Origin: Tenacibaculum maritimum NCIMB 2154
Lineage (GTDB): Bacteria; Bacteroidota; Bacteroidia; Flavobacteriales; Flavobacteriaceae
DNA length: 64,000 nucleotides
Direction: 5' to 3'
Assembly: GCF_900119795.1 (NCBI RefSeq)
Contig: NZ_LT634361.1
Location: forward strand, 62,001-126,000
This document shows, piece after piece, positions 18,702-26,551 of the stretch. The notes beneath the pieces are model-generated. The model worked only from the letters and a program-made list of their open reading frames with translations. It searched no databases and was not told where the DNA came from. Made by a program: the position numbers and the translations under genes. Positions within the stretch are counted from its first letter, which is position 1. Each line of letters starts with the position of its first letter.

Positions 18702-18802
18702 ACTTTTAATTTTAGAAAAAAATAACCTTATTAAAAAAGATATGGATAGTCCTGTTAATCAAGTTGATTGGTAAACTTTTAATTTTAGAAAAAAATAACC
18801 TT
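18657..18802 (+). repeat. 73-bp tandem duplication at the 3' end of an immunity gene
   Basis: The block covering the last codons (KKDMDSPVNQIDW) and following AT-rich stretch occurs twice with a 73-bp period (18657 and 18730). The second copy has one substitution that changes I to V. It looks like a slippage or unequal-recombination scar. Confidence 0.85.
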
Positions 18803-18867
18803 TTTATTAATTATAGTCTTTTTCTCCTGTAGTTCAGACGAAGTCCCAATTATAGAACCACAAGAAA

Positions 18868-19006
18868 AATCATTTACAGTACAGTTGGTTACTATAAATT
18901 CTACTGTAAATATATACGAATTAGCTACTGGACTACCTAATAAATTTGAAAAAAATTAGCACATTTAGCAAAAGTTCTTTGACATAAATAAGCTAATTCA
19001 GCACTA
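18868..19006 (+). repeat. Cassette boundary repeat, copy 3
   Basis: Matches the other boundary repeats but carries a 15-bp insertion containing GGACTACCTAATAAA after GCTAC. It is preceded by the lipobox-coding stretch (FFSCSSDE), as in copy 2, and leads into a truncated RHS core at 19007. Confidence 0.85.
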
Positions 19007-19260
19007 GGAGAGAAGTAGATAAATTTAAGAGCTTACATAGTGAAATTGATTTTGAATATGGTACTACTTTGGTAGCCGATGGTCCTTTAGGATATGCACA
19101 AGAGGTTTATAATAGTGGTAGAATGCATATTAATAGATCCGTTCTCTCTAAAAGTTTAAACCCATTATCAGGAGAGTGGAATAGGCACCTAGGAGGAAGA
19201 AGATTTTGGCATTTACTTCCTAGGAGATTTAATAATAGTTTTAATCTAAGATATTACTAA
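19007..19260 (+). pseudogene. Truncated RHS core joined to a toxin tip remnant
   Basis: The first 64 bases (19007-19070) are RHS core up to FEYGTTL, then the frame jumps to about 62 codons of a different protein end (VADGPLGYAQEVYNSG to FNLRYY, stop 19258-19260). The core, pre-toxin and most of the toxin are missing. The tail is basic and Arg-rich; I do not recognise it. Its stop overlaps the ATG of the next lipoprotein (TAATG). Confidence 0.7.
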
Positions 19261-19745
19261 TGAAAAGGTTTGTTTTTTTTATTAAATTAGCATTTTGTTT
19301 CTTTATTTCATGCAAAGCAATCAAACGAAATGAAAAACAAGAAGTAGGAATTGAAAAAAAGATTAAAGTTGAAGATTTTATAACTTTTGGTTGTAGGATA
19401 AATGATGATTCTATTTATTTTATTTTAAAAAATAATACAAGTAAAGTTTTGAGAATTAGCAACCCAAAGTATTGGTCATTTATTCAAAGTAACTTATACA
19501 GTCAAAATGAGGTTTTAGTACCTTCCATTAAGGTAAAACCATATATAGGGTTAAGAGACAATATGTTAATAATTGAACCCTATCAAAAAATTGAGACTAA
19601 ATTCGATTATACAATTTCTCAACTTTATAAAGTTAAACTAAAAGGAAATTATACATTAAATTTTATATATCGAGGTAAAATTAAAATAAAAAGTATTAAT
19701 TCAAATTTTGAAACTTTAAGTAATAGCGTTTTACTGGAGTTTTAG
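19260..19745 (+). CDS. Lipoprotein, predicted immunity protein
   Basis: 161 residues with lipoprotein signal (FCFFISCKA) and a mature domain that looks all-beta (alternating FILKNNTSKVLRI and KLKGNYTLNFIYRG), somewhat like an immunoglobulin-type fold. It is coupled by stop/start overlap to the toxin remnant at 19007-19260. It is the fourth lipoprotein immunity candidate in this array. Confidence 0.6.
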   Translation: MKRFVFFIKLAFCFFISCKAIKRNEKQEVGIEKKIKVEDFITFGCRINDDSIYFILKNNTSKVLRISNPKYWSFIQSNLYSQNEVLVPSIKVKPYIGLRDNMLIIEPYQKIETKFDYTISQLYKVKLKGNYTLNFIYRGKIKIKSINSNFETLSNSVLLEF

Positions 19746-19770
19746 TTCTTGATAACCTTTACAAAAATCC

Positions 19771-20670
19771 TTTAGTACCCAAAGTTTTAACCGTTTTGGA
19801 TATGTATGGAATAATCCTTTAAAATTTACAGACCCCAGTGGTGAAATTTTTTGGTCAGTGGTTATTGGTGCTTATTTAGGAGGAGTCCAAGCTAATGGTT
19901 CATATAATCCTTTTGAATGGAAGGGAAACGCAAGCACTTTGTTAGGTGTTTTAGGAGGTGCTATAATTGGTGGAATATCAGGAGGTGTAGGAGCTTATGC
20001 AGCAGCTAAATTAGCTCCTTTAATTACTACGGCGGGTGGTTTTTTAGGAGGAGCTGTGTCTGGTTTTATTGGAGGAGTAGTTGGAGGAACTATTTTAGGA
20101 GGAGTAATAGGGGGTATAAGATCTGTATTTCATGGGAAGGGTTTCTGGACAGGTAAAGACCTTGCTTCAAAAGCTACAGCAAAAACAATAAGTTCTTTAA
20201 AGACAGAGAGGGTGCATGATGTAGCTCCTAAAAATAATTTATCCAATCAAAAACTTGATTTAAAAGCTCCATCTGGTAATAATAAGCCTGTAACAACTGG
20301 TTCTTATAAAAAAATTGGGTTAGACGGGAGAACAAGGATTAATTTGTTAGAAGAGAGTAAAAAACTTAAATTTTTTAAGTCTGAAAATCTAGCTATTGAC
20401 CACTTTAACAAGCATTCAAAATCCATAATGAAGTTAACAGGTAGAAATATCTATAACTATAAACAATATATTAGTGAAGCGAATCATATTATTAAAAATG
20501 GAACTTTTTTACCTCAAAAAAATGCTTACGTAAAATTTATGAGTGGATATGGAGGTAAGGCGAGGTTTGGTTACGTAGGTTTAGATAGGGCTACTGGTTC
20601 CATTACAACGTATCATACAAAATCATTATCCGATATAGTCAGGATTGCCCCTGATATATTCAGCAAGTAA
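19771..20670 (+). CDS. Orphan RHS module with BECR-like nuclease tip
   Basis: Only 75 bp of RHS core remain (19771-19845, FSTQSFNRF to DPSGE). The Gly-rich pre-toxin segment is the same as in the full-length gene, but shortened by two deletions. After SNQKLDLK the sequence departs from the full-length gene and encodes a new tip of about 130 residues (HFNKHSKSIMKLTGR, FGYVGLDRATGSITTYHTKS, stop 20668-20670). The H...GLDR..G.ITTYH pattern resembles BECR-fold RNase toxins, a tentative call. There is no native start; the only early candidate is a GTG at 19858. Confidence 0.7.
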   Translation, partial: FSTQSFNRFGYVWNNPLKFTDPSGEIFWSVVIGAYLGGVQANGSYNPFEWKGNASTLLGVLGGAIIGGISGGVGAYAAAKLAPLITTAGGFLGGAVSGFIGGVVGGTILGGVIGGIRSVFHGKGFWTGKDLASKATAKTISSLKTERVHDVAPKNNLSNQKLDLKAPSGNNKPVTTGSYKKIGLDGRTRINLLEESKKLKFFKSENLAIDHFNKHSKSIMKLTGRNIYNYKQYISEANHIIKNGTFLPQKNAYVKFMSGYGGKARFGYVGLDRATGSITTYHTKSLSDIVRIAPDIFSK

Positions 20671-20687
20671 ATTTTATTTAATAGAAG

Positions 20688-21062
20688 ATGAAAAATATAA
20701 ACATAGAAAAAATTGAATGGATGTCTAAAGAGGCAGAAGAGGCTATTATTTATTTGAATGATGGTAATTATAAAATAATTTGTTTTAGCTGTCCATTTAA
20801 TGAGGAGGAACTGAATAAAGGAAATTATCAAATCAATTGTTACGATACTATAGGTTTTGAGCGTATAAAAGAGGAGGCATATCATATAGGTAAGCTTTCA
20901 GATTTTTTTTCATACCGTTTATATTGCAAAGTAAAAGATAGAAAAGAAGGTATTGTAAAAATAGGAGAGTTTCAATTCTATTTAGAAGATGGTGTTTTTC
21001 CAGGCGATATTGCAGATGGAGATTTTGTTACTTTTGAATGTGGAAGATTTGATTTGTATTAA
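20688..21062 (+). CDS. Predicted cytoplasmic immunity protein
   Basis: 124 acidic residues without signal peptide, starting 17 bases after the BECR-like tip with an A/G-rich upstream sequence (AATAGAAG). The soluble nature fits an intracellular nuclease target. No family recognised with confidence. Confidence 0.65.
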   Translation: MKNINIEKIEWMSKEAEEAIIYLNDGNYKIICFSCPFNEEELNKGNYQINCYDTIGFERIKEEAYHIGKLSDFFSYRLYCKVKDRKEGIVKIGEFQFYLEDGVFPGDIADGDFVTFECGRFDLY

Positions 21063-21120
21063 AATCTTTATTGTGAATTATAATGAATAATACTTTTAAA
21101 AATAGAGTTTAACATTATCT

Positions 21121-21396
21121 ATTAGAGGATCAACGGTCAGTGGTGGTAAAACTACAAACGCAGAGATATTAATGAATAAAAGAGATTTTACTAATTTAGT
21201 AAATGATTTTTCTAAAAATTATGGAACGGAAAAAATCATAAATCCATCGGGTCAAAGAATACAACTTTATGATTTCGGTATTCAAGGTAGTGGTAGTATG
21301 AGGGGCTATATGGGGTCAAATACATTTAGGTTCTATTGGCACTCACAGGGATCAAATTATAAATTTACCATTAACGTATTTGATAATATTAAATAA
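21121..21396 (+). pseudogene. Toxin tip remnant
   Basis: The frame is open from about 21106 and reads GSTVSGGKTTNAEIL before the first ATG (21172), then about 74 residues ending FTINVFDNIK. RHS core and pre-toxin are missing. I do not recognise the fold. It stops 2 bases before the next gene, so it is the leftover 3' end of another toxin beside its immunity gene. Confidence 0.6.
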
Positions 21397-21398
21397 TT

Positions 21399-21965
21399 AT
21401 GTTTTTTTTAGATAAAATTACTTTTTTTAATGAAACACAAACTTATCTTTTGAAAGAGAAAGTGTTTTTTAACAAAACAAAAAAAGAAGATGATTTTTTT
21501 GGAGTTATGACTGAAAATAATGAAGATTGTTTTTTTGAATTCAGAAAAAAAAATATACCCCTTGAAATACTAAAAAGTATGATAGAAGAAAATAATCAGC
21601 TTTTATTAAAATTTGAAGACTTAGAAGAAATACAGTATTCTTATAATTTAGATTATAATTTAGTTAATGAATCAAATGATTTATTAAAGACTATAATTAA
21701 TAAATTTAATTATAAAAGTGATGATGGTTTTTTAATAATAAATGAAGAGAAAAAATGGTGCTACTATTATGGTGAAGATTTATATAATTCTATTAAAACA
21801 CCTAATACTTTTGAACCATATAATCTTTTTATTATTGGAAAAGATTTTGAAAGTACATTTTTAAACGAAGTGAATAAAATAGAAAAATTTAAAATTAAAC
21901 TTTCTAGTGATAACAACATTGTAACCAAAAAAAAATCTGGAGTTAAAGAATTTATTTTTTTGTAG
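21399..21965 (+). CDS. Predicted cytoplasmic immunity protein of the toxin remnant
   Basis: 188 acidic, very AT-rich coding sequence with no signal peptide, directly following the toxin remnant (2-base gap). The function is inferred only from position. No domain recognised. Confidence 0.55.
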   Translation: MFFLDKITFFNETQTYLLKEKVFFNKTKKEDDFFGVMTENNEDCFFEFRKKNIPLEILKSMIEENNQLLLKFEDLEEIQYSYNLDYNLVNESNDLLKTIINKFNYKSDDGFLIINEEKKWCYYYGEDLYNSIKTPNTFEPYNLFIIGKDFESTFLNEVNKIEKFKIKLSSDNNIVTKKKSGVKEFIFL

Positions 21966-22003
21966 CAAAAGTACTTACTGTCGTCGGGTTTTGAAGTGGT
22001 GCG

Positions 22004-22711
22004 ATGGTAGGTGCAGTAAGTGGATTTTCGGCAGGAGCAATTGGTTCAACAATAGGATATTATACTAAATTAGGATTAGAAAAAGCAGGCGCTAATAATT
22101 TTTGGAAAGCATCAGGTATTATTACGGCAGGTTCTTTATCAGGAGGTGTGGGAAGTTTTGTTTCTGGCGGAAAATTCTGGGATGGCTTTAGAAATGGAGC
22201 AATTAGTTCTTCTTTAAATCATGTGGCACATATGATTCAAGAAAGTGCAAAATCTAAAAAGATTGTAAAAAATGCTAAAAAACAGGATAAATCAAAAAAA
22301 TGGAGTTATGAAGCGGAAAGAGATAAATTTAAATCTAAAACAAATAAATGTAACAAGTTTGTTTATGATATCTTAACAGAATCAGGTGCTTCTCCAGGGT
22401 TACCAAATGGTAATCCTATTAAGAAATTTTTTGGTTATGGTTCACCTCCAACAGCTTCCCAATGGGCTGATTCTAATTACGATATACCTGGTTGGGATGT
22501 AGTATCAAGCCCTAAAGCTGGAGATGTAGTTGCTGTCAGTGCTAATTTTTCGGATGCAACTGATCATGTAGGTATAATGATTAGTGAAACTCAATCAATT
22601 GGAGCTAGTCATCATACAGTGAGGATTACTAATTTTGGAACAACCTCTTATGATCTTTCTGTATATCCTGGAAATAATGGATATATTTATAGAAGGTATG
22701 TTGGTAATTAA
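22004..22711 (+). CDS. Orphan RHS C-terminal module with NlpC/P60- or CHAP-like amidase tip
   Basis: 235 codons; the RHS core is absent. Residues 1-75 are the tail of a Gly-rich pre-toxin segment. The C-terminal domain (about 100-235) has the layout of papain-like peptidoglycan amidases: NKCNKFVYDIL with candidate nucleophile Cys116, the KAGDVVAVS turn (about 171-179) and DHVGIMIS with candidate His188. The predicted target is peptidoglycan in the periplasm. The immunity gene 3 bases downstream has an N-terminal membrane segment, in keeping with that. An in-frame TGA just upstream (21992-21994) confirms loss of the core. Confidence 0.7.
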   Translation: MVGAVSGFSAGAIGSTIGYYTKLGLEKAGANNFWKASGIITAGSLSGGVGSFVSGGKFWDGFRNGAISSSLNHVAHMIQESAKSKKIVKNAKKQDKSKKWSYEAERDKFKSKTNKCNKFVYDILTESGASPGLPNGNPIKKFFGYGSPPTASQWADSNYDIPGWDVVSSPKAGDVVAVSANFSDATDHVGIMISETQSIGASHHTVRITNFGTTSYDLSVYPGNNGYIYRRYVGN

Positions 22712-22713
22712 AA

Positions 22714-23208
22714 ATGAAAAAAATGAAAAAAATTATAACGTTAATTATATTAGTTACTTTAATAGTCATGCTTATCAAAATGAAAAATATTTATAAAGTA
22801 AATAAAGAATACGCAATATTCAATGAATTTGGTAAAGAGATACCTTCAAAAATCATAAAAAAGAAAAATGATAATTATGTTGTTATTTTTTTAATTGATA
22901 AATTAATGACTTATAGTGCTTTAGTAGTATCTCCGAAAAATAAGTTGATAGGAATTCCAAATGGAGGAGGTGAAAGATATTTTAACTTGACTAAGAATTA
23001 TATTTATGATAAATGGACTGATGATGATTCATTTACAATTATATATATAGACGGGAATGAACCATTTAAATTTAATCAATATAATGAATACCCAAATAAA
23101 GAACCTATTGTTAAGAATATTAATTTTTTAGATACAGAAGTGAGTTTTGATTCTTTTGATAAGCTAAAAGAGTATGGAAAAAAAGTGGTGTTAAAAAAGA
23201 TTAAATAA
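22714..23208 (+). CDS. Membrane-anchored predicted immunity protein for the amidase
   Basis: 164 residues with an N-terminal hydrophobic segment (about 6-22) and a soluble C-terminal domain, consistent with a single-pass periplasm-facing protein. It starts 2 bases after the amidase stop. Localisation fits protection of the cell wall. No family recognised. Confidence 0.65.
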   Translation: MKKMKKIITLIILVTLIVMLIKMKNIYKVNKEYAIFNEFGKEIPSKIIKKKNDNYVVIFLIDKLMTYSALVVSPKNKLIGIPNGGGERYFNLTKNYIYDKWTDDDSFTIIYIDGNEPFKFNQYNEYPNKEPIVKNINFLDTEVSFDSFDKLKEYGKKVVLKKIK

Positions 23209-23232
23209 ATTGTATATTAATAAAATTAATTC

Positions 23233-23445
23233 ATGAAAAACAAAGTAATAATACTTCTATTAACTATTATGCTTTTTTCTCGTAATTCAGATGATAACAG
23301 AATTACAGAATTACAAGAAAAATCATTTACAGTACAGTTGGTTACTATAAATTCTACTGTAAATATATACGAATTAGCTACCTTTGAAAAAAAAATAGCA
23401 CATTTAGCAAAGTTCTTTAACATAAAGCAGCTAATTCAGTACTAG
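23233..23445 (+). pseudogene. Small lipoprotein-like ORF in boundary repeat, copy 4
   Basis: ATG 23233 starts a hydrophobic leader (MKNKVIILLLTIMLFS) followed by RNSDD where copy 2 has CSSDE, so the lipobox Cys is lost. It then runs through EKSFTVQLVTINSTVNIYEL and continues past the usual stop to 23445. Bases 23321-23444 are the cassette boundary repeat. Confidence 0.5.
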
Positions 23446-23707
23446 GGGAGAAGTAGATAAAATCAAGGGCTTACATAGTGAAATTGATTTTGAATATGGT
23501 ACTACTTTATTAAATCGAGGATATACGGGGCATGAGCATTTTATGGGAGTTGCACTCATACATATGAATGGACGTATGTATGATGCCAAGTTAGGGCATT
23601 TCCTTTCTCCAGATAATTTTATACAGGAACCGTTTAGTACCCAAAGTTTTAACCGTTTTGGATATGTATGGAATAATCCTTTAAAATTTACAGACCCCAG
23701 TGGGGAA
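23445..23707 (+). repeat. RHS-core homology block, copy 7
   Basis: 263 bp, nearly identical to copy 1. One visible change turns GRF into GHF at the start of the LSPDNF motif. Confidence 0.95.
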
Positions 23708-24586
23708 ATTATATGGTTTGTTGTAGCCTCCGTAGTTATTGGAGGAACAATGAATGTAGTTTCTAATTGGGATAAGATAGATGATTTTTGGGATGGCTTA
23801 GGGTATTTTACATCAGGTGGAGTACAAGGAGGATTAGCTACTTTAGGACCTGTAGGAGCTTTAGCAGGTGGTTTTCTCTCCAGTGCTGCTAATACAGCAA
23901 TACAAGGTGGTAATATTGGAGAAATATTTAGTAGTGGAGTCATTGGTTCTGTAGCAGGATTTGCTGGTGGAGCAGCTGGTAAATGGGCAGGGAAATATTT
24001 AGGAAATCTTATTGTAAATGGTGTAAATATTGCTAGCCCAGTAATAAAAGGGATTGTAGGAGGTACACTTGGTGGCGCTGTGGGAGGTTATGTAGGTGGT
24101 TTTACAGGAGGATATTTAGCTACAGGAAATTTAAATAAAGCACATAAAGCAGGATTAAGTAGTGCTTCTATGGGAGTGCCAATGGGAGTTCTTGCAGGAG
24201 GTGTTGGTGCTTATAAATGGGCTACTGATAATAAAATTGATCCTTGGACTGGTCAGAAAATCAATGGACATCATTCTTTTCCTAAGTTTATGGGAGGAGA
24301 AGCGAATCAAAAATTAACAAACATAGGGGAAGAAACACATAAACAATTACACAGAGATATGAATAACTTTCTTAAAAAACAAACTGATGATTTTGGAAAT
24401 CATATGCGACCTCAAAGAGGAAACCCAGGACGACTTATCCAGCGAAATTTCAACTTAGATGTAAGAATAAAGACTTTAAATCAATTTTATAAGCAAAATT
24501 GGTTTAGGTACCCACGATCTACCTTTGATTATTATAGAAATTCTAACCAATTTAATTTACAATGGAAACAACCTTTCAAGAAATAG
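23543..24586 (+). CDS. Orphan RHS module with GHH/HNH-type nuclease tip
   Basis: 347 codons: RHS core end (1-55), a long Gly-rich hydrophobic pre-toxin segment (about 57-225), then a nuclease-like tip. The tip shows NGHHSFPKFMGG (His243-His244), HKQLHRDMNNFL (His266, His270) and GNHMRPQRGNPG, the pattern of GHH-type HNH/EndoVII-fold DNases in polymorphic toxins. The first 26 pre-toxin residues also occur at 14845, where they end in the chimera. No native start or signal peptide. The immunity gene overlaps the last 25 bases. Confidence 0.75.
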   Translation: MGVALIHMNGRMYDAKLGHFLSPDNFIQEPFSTQSFNRFGYVWNNPLKFTDPSGEIIWFVVASVVIGGTMNVVSNWDKIDDFWDGLGYFTSGGVQGGLATLGPVGALAGGFLSSAANTAIQGGNIGEIFSSGVIGSVAGFAGGAAGKWAGKYLGNLIVNGVNIASPVIKGIVGGTLGGAVGGYVGGFTGGYLATGNLNKAHKAGLSSASMGVPMGVLAGGVGAYKWATDNKIDPWTGQKINGHHSFPKFMGGEANQKLTNIGEETHKQLHRDMNNFLKKQTDDFGNHMRPQRGNPGRLIQRNFNLDVRIKTLNQFYKQNWFRYPRSTFDYYRNSNQFNLQWKQPFKK

Positions 24587-25134
24587 GGAAGTTATTAGTT
24601 GGAACTGATGCAAATCCAGAGCACATGTTTCCAGATAGAGATTTTTTTGATAAATGTACGATTTGCAATACTCCTAGAAATAGGGAGATTAATCCGAGGT
24701 TTAAATTAGGGGAAAAACGCGCTGATATTATGCATACTTATGATGGTTATACTATAGTTTCAGAAAGATTTAAAAAATTCTGCGAGTTTAATAATTATAA
24801 AGGACTATCTTTTGAAAAACTCCCTAATAATGAAAATTTCTATAGCTTTACTTCTACAAACGTTGTTGTGTTAGATACGGTACGTAGAAAAATTCATTTT
24901 TCAGAATACTGTAAATCCTGTAACAGATATGCTTCAATAGCAGGTGCTGATCCAGCATTTGCTAAAGATAGTAATCTAAATTTAGAAGATGGTATTTATA
25001 GATCGGACATAGAATTTGGATATGCCTATGAGCAACATCCAATATTTATAATATCTTTAAATACCTATAAAAAAATGAAAAAGGAAAAATTTAAAGGAAT
25101 ATATTTAAAAAAAAATAATGTTTTGTTTAGGTAA
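24562..25134 (+). CDS. Predicted immunity protein with two CxxC pairs
   Basis: 190 residues, no signal peptide. Two Cys pairs, KCTICN (about 32-35) and YCKSCN (about 118-121), suggest a bound metal, and the middle (YTIVSERFKKFCE) recalls DUF1629/Imm43-type immunity proteins. That family name is tentative. It starts 25 bases inside the nuclease gene. It is the last cassette gene before the IS element. Confidence 0.65.
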   Translation: METTFQEIGKLLVGTDANPEHMFPDRDFFDKCTICNTPRNREINPRFKLGEKRADIMHTYDGYTIVSERFKKFCEFNNYKGLSFEKLPNNENFYSFTSTNVVVLDTVRRKIHFSEYCKSCNRYASIAGADPAFAKDSNLNLEDGIYRSDIEFGYAYEQHPIFIISLNTYKKMKKEKFKGIYLKKNNVLFR

Positions 25135-25225
25135 ATGCTCTATGGCTCCTCGCTATGGTGTAAGCTTCCCTACAAACCGAACTGTTTAAAAGTATAAAAA
25201 AAAGTATTAAATTTAAACAGTAATT

Positions 25226-25492
25226 ATGAGGAAAAGTAAATTTAGCCCCCAGCAAATCGCAAAGATTTTAAAGGAATACGAAAACGGTAGAACCGTAGAA
25301 GCAATTTCCAGAGAACATGGAGTTAGTTCGGCAACATTTTATAAATGGCGTAGTAAATACGCAGGTATGAATGTTAAAGAGCTCAAACGTCTAAAGGAAT
25401 TAGAGGAAGAAAATCGAAAATTAAAGCAAATGTATGCTACTCTTGCATTAGATCACCAAATGGCAAAGGAGATTATCGAAAAAAAGCTTTAA
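25226..25492 (+). CDS. IS3-family transposase OrfA
   Basis: 88 residues: an N-terminal HTH of the IS3/IS911 type (FSPQQIAKILKEYENG, HGVSSATFYKWRSKY) and a C-terminal leucine-zipper helix (about 48-80). Near the end lies A_AAA_AAG (25480-25486), the classic -1 slippage heptamer of IS3 elements. A -1 shift there joins OrfA to the frame of OrfB (reading KALKPCVKRSLS). Confidence 0.93.
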   Translation: MRKSKFSPQQIAKILKEYENGRTVEAISREHGVSSATFYKWRSKYAGMNVKELKRLKELEEENRKLKQMYATLALDHQMAKEIIEKKL

Positions 25493-26330
25493 AGCCTTGC
25501 GTTAAGCGCTCCTTAAGTATTGACCTTTCTCATTACGGCATAAGCAGGGCATGTCGGGTTTTAAAAATGAGTAAAAGCGTATATTATTATAAGCCAAAAT
25601 TACAAGACGATACACCAATTGAATTAGCCTTAAAACAAAAGGCTATTGACCATTGTGAGGAAGGATTTTGGAAAGCTTATAAACGACTACGCAATGAAGG
25701 GAATCCATGGAATCACAAGCGAGTTCATCGAGTTTATGTAGCACTAGGTTTACCACTGAGAAGGAAGGTGAAGAAACGTTTGCCAGCAAGAATAAAAGAA
25801 CCTTTAATAGTTCCTACAGAACTCAACCAAACTTGGAGTATGGATTTTGTAACAGATGTATTAGAGAAAAAAAAAGATTTAGAGGCTTTACTATCATAGA
25901 TGATTTTAATAGAGAGGCTTTACATATAGAAGTAGATTTTTCGTTACCTAGTAATAGAATAGTTTACGTTTTAAATCATCTGTTAAAACGTAAAGGTAAA
26001 CCACAAAAGATACGTATGGATAATGGTCCGGAATTTATAGCTAATTTAACCGCTACTTGGAGTGCTATGCATGAAATTGATTTTAAATATATAGAACCAG
26101 GAAAACCCACACAAAATGCTTTTATAGAACGTTTTAACGGTTCATATAGACGAGGGGTTTTAAATAAATATATTTTTGAAAACATTCATCAAGTCAGAGA
26201 GCAAACCCAGATATGGATGCACGATTACAATAATTTTAGACGGTATGATGCTTTGGGCGATATGGCTCCAATTCCGTGTGCGAAACAACATTGTGTCGCT
26301 GCCGCTGGGCGCATTTTAAAACAGGATTGA
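25483..26330 (+). pseudogene. IS3-family transposase OrfB, split by a frameshift
   Basis: The first part (to 25899) carries HYGISRACRVLKMSKSVYYY and TWSMDFVTD (first catalytic Asp). The frame is then lost at a run of nine A (25867-25875). The rest, in the -1 frame, has FTIIDDFNRE, RMDNGPEF (second Asp) and NAFIERFNGSYRR (Glu), ending at 26330. All DDE residues are present, so a single lost A, or transcriptional slippage on the A-run, separates an active from an inactive transposase. Confidence 0.9.
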
Positions 26331-26461
26331 CATAAAAAAATATAATGAAAAATGTCAATCCTGTTTTAAAACGTAAAATTCATATACTTGGATTAATAAT
26401 CAGTTCGAAAAAGGGGAAGCCTACACAAACTTACAGAAGAAGCATTGCGATAAAAATAACA

Positions 26462-26488
26462 AAGGTAGTAACTTAAAATTACTACCTT
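26462..26488. terminator. Bidirectional terminator-like hairpin
   Basis: Perfect 10-bp arms AAGGTAGTAA / TTACTACCTT around a 7-base loop, downstream of the IS and of the leftward protease gene. Confidence 0.65.
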
Positions 26489-26551
26489 GTTCTGTGAATT
26501 CTGTAACGTTATTTCAAGATGTTACAAAATGATTCTTTATAAAATTAATTT

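Larger units (their letters stand above)
25159..26425 (+). mobile_element. IS3-family insertion sequence (IS407-like)
   Basis: The ends are imperfect inverted repeats: left TGTAAGCTTCCC with CGAACTG further in, right (as complement) TGTAGGCTTCCC with CGAACTG further in, giving TG...CA termini and 1267 bp. It encodes orfA and a frameshifted orfB. No matching 3-5 bp target duplication is visible in the flanks, so one end may have been rearranged. It forms the right border of the RHS cassette array. Confidence 0.85.

Noticed and set aside
19069..19260. Independent gene of 63 codons
   Set aside because: Its start lies inside the junction with truncated RHS core; better read as the 3' remnant of a toxin tip.
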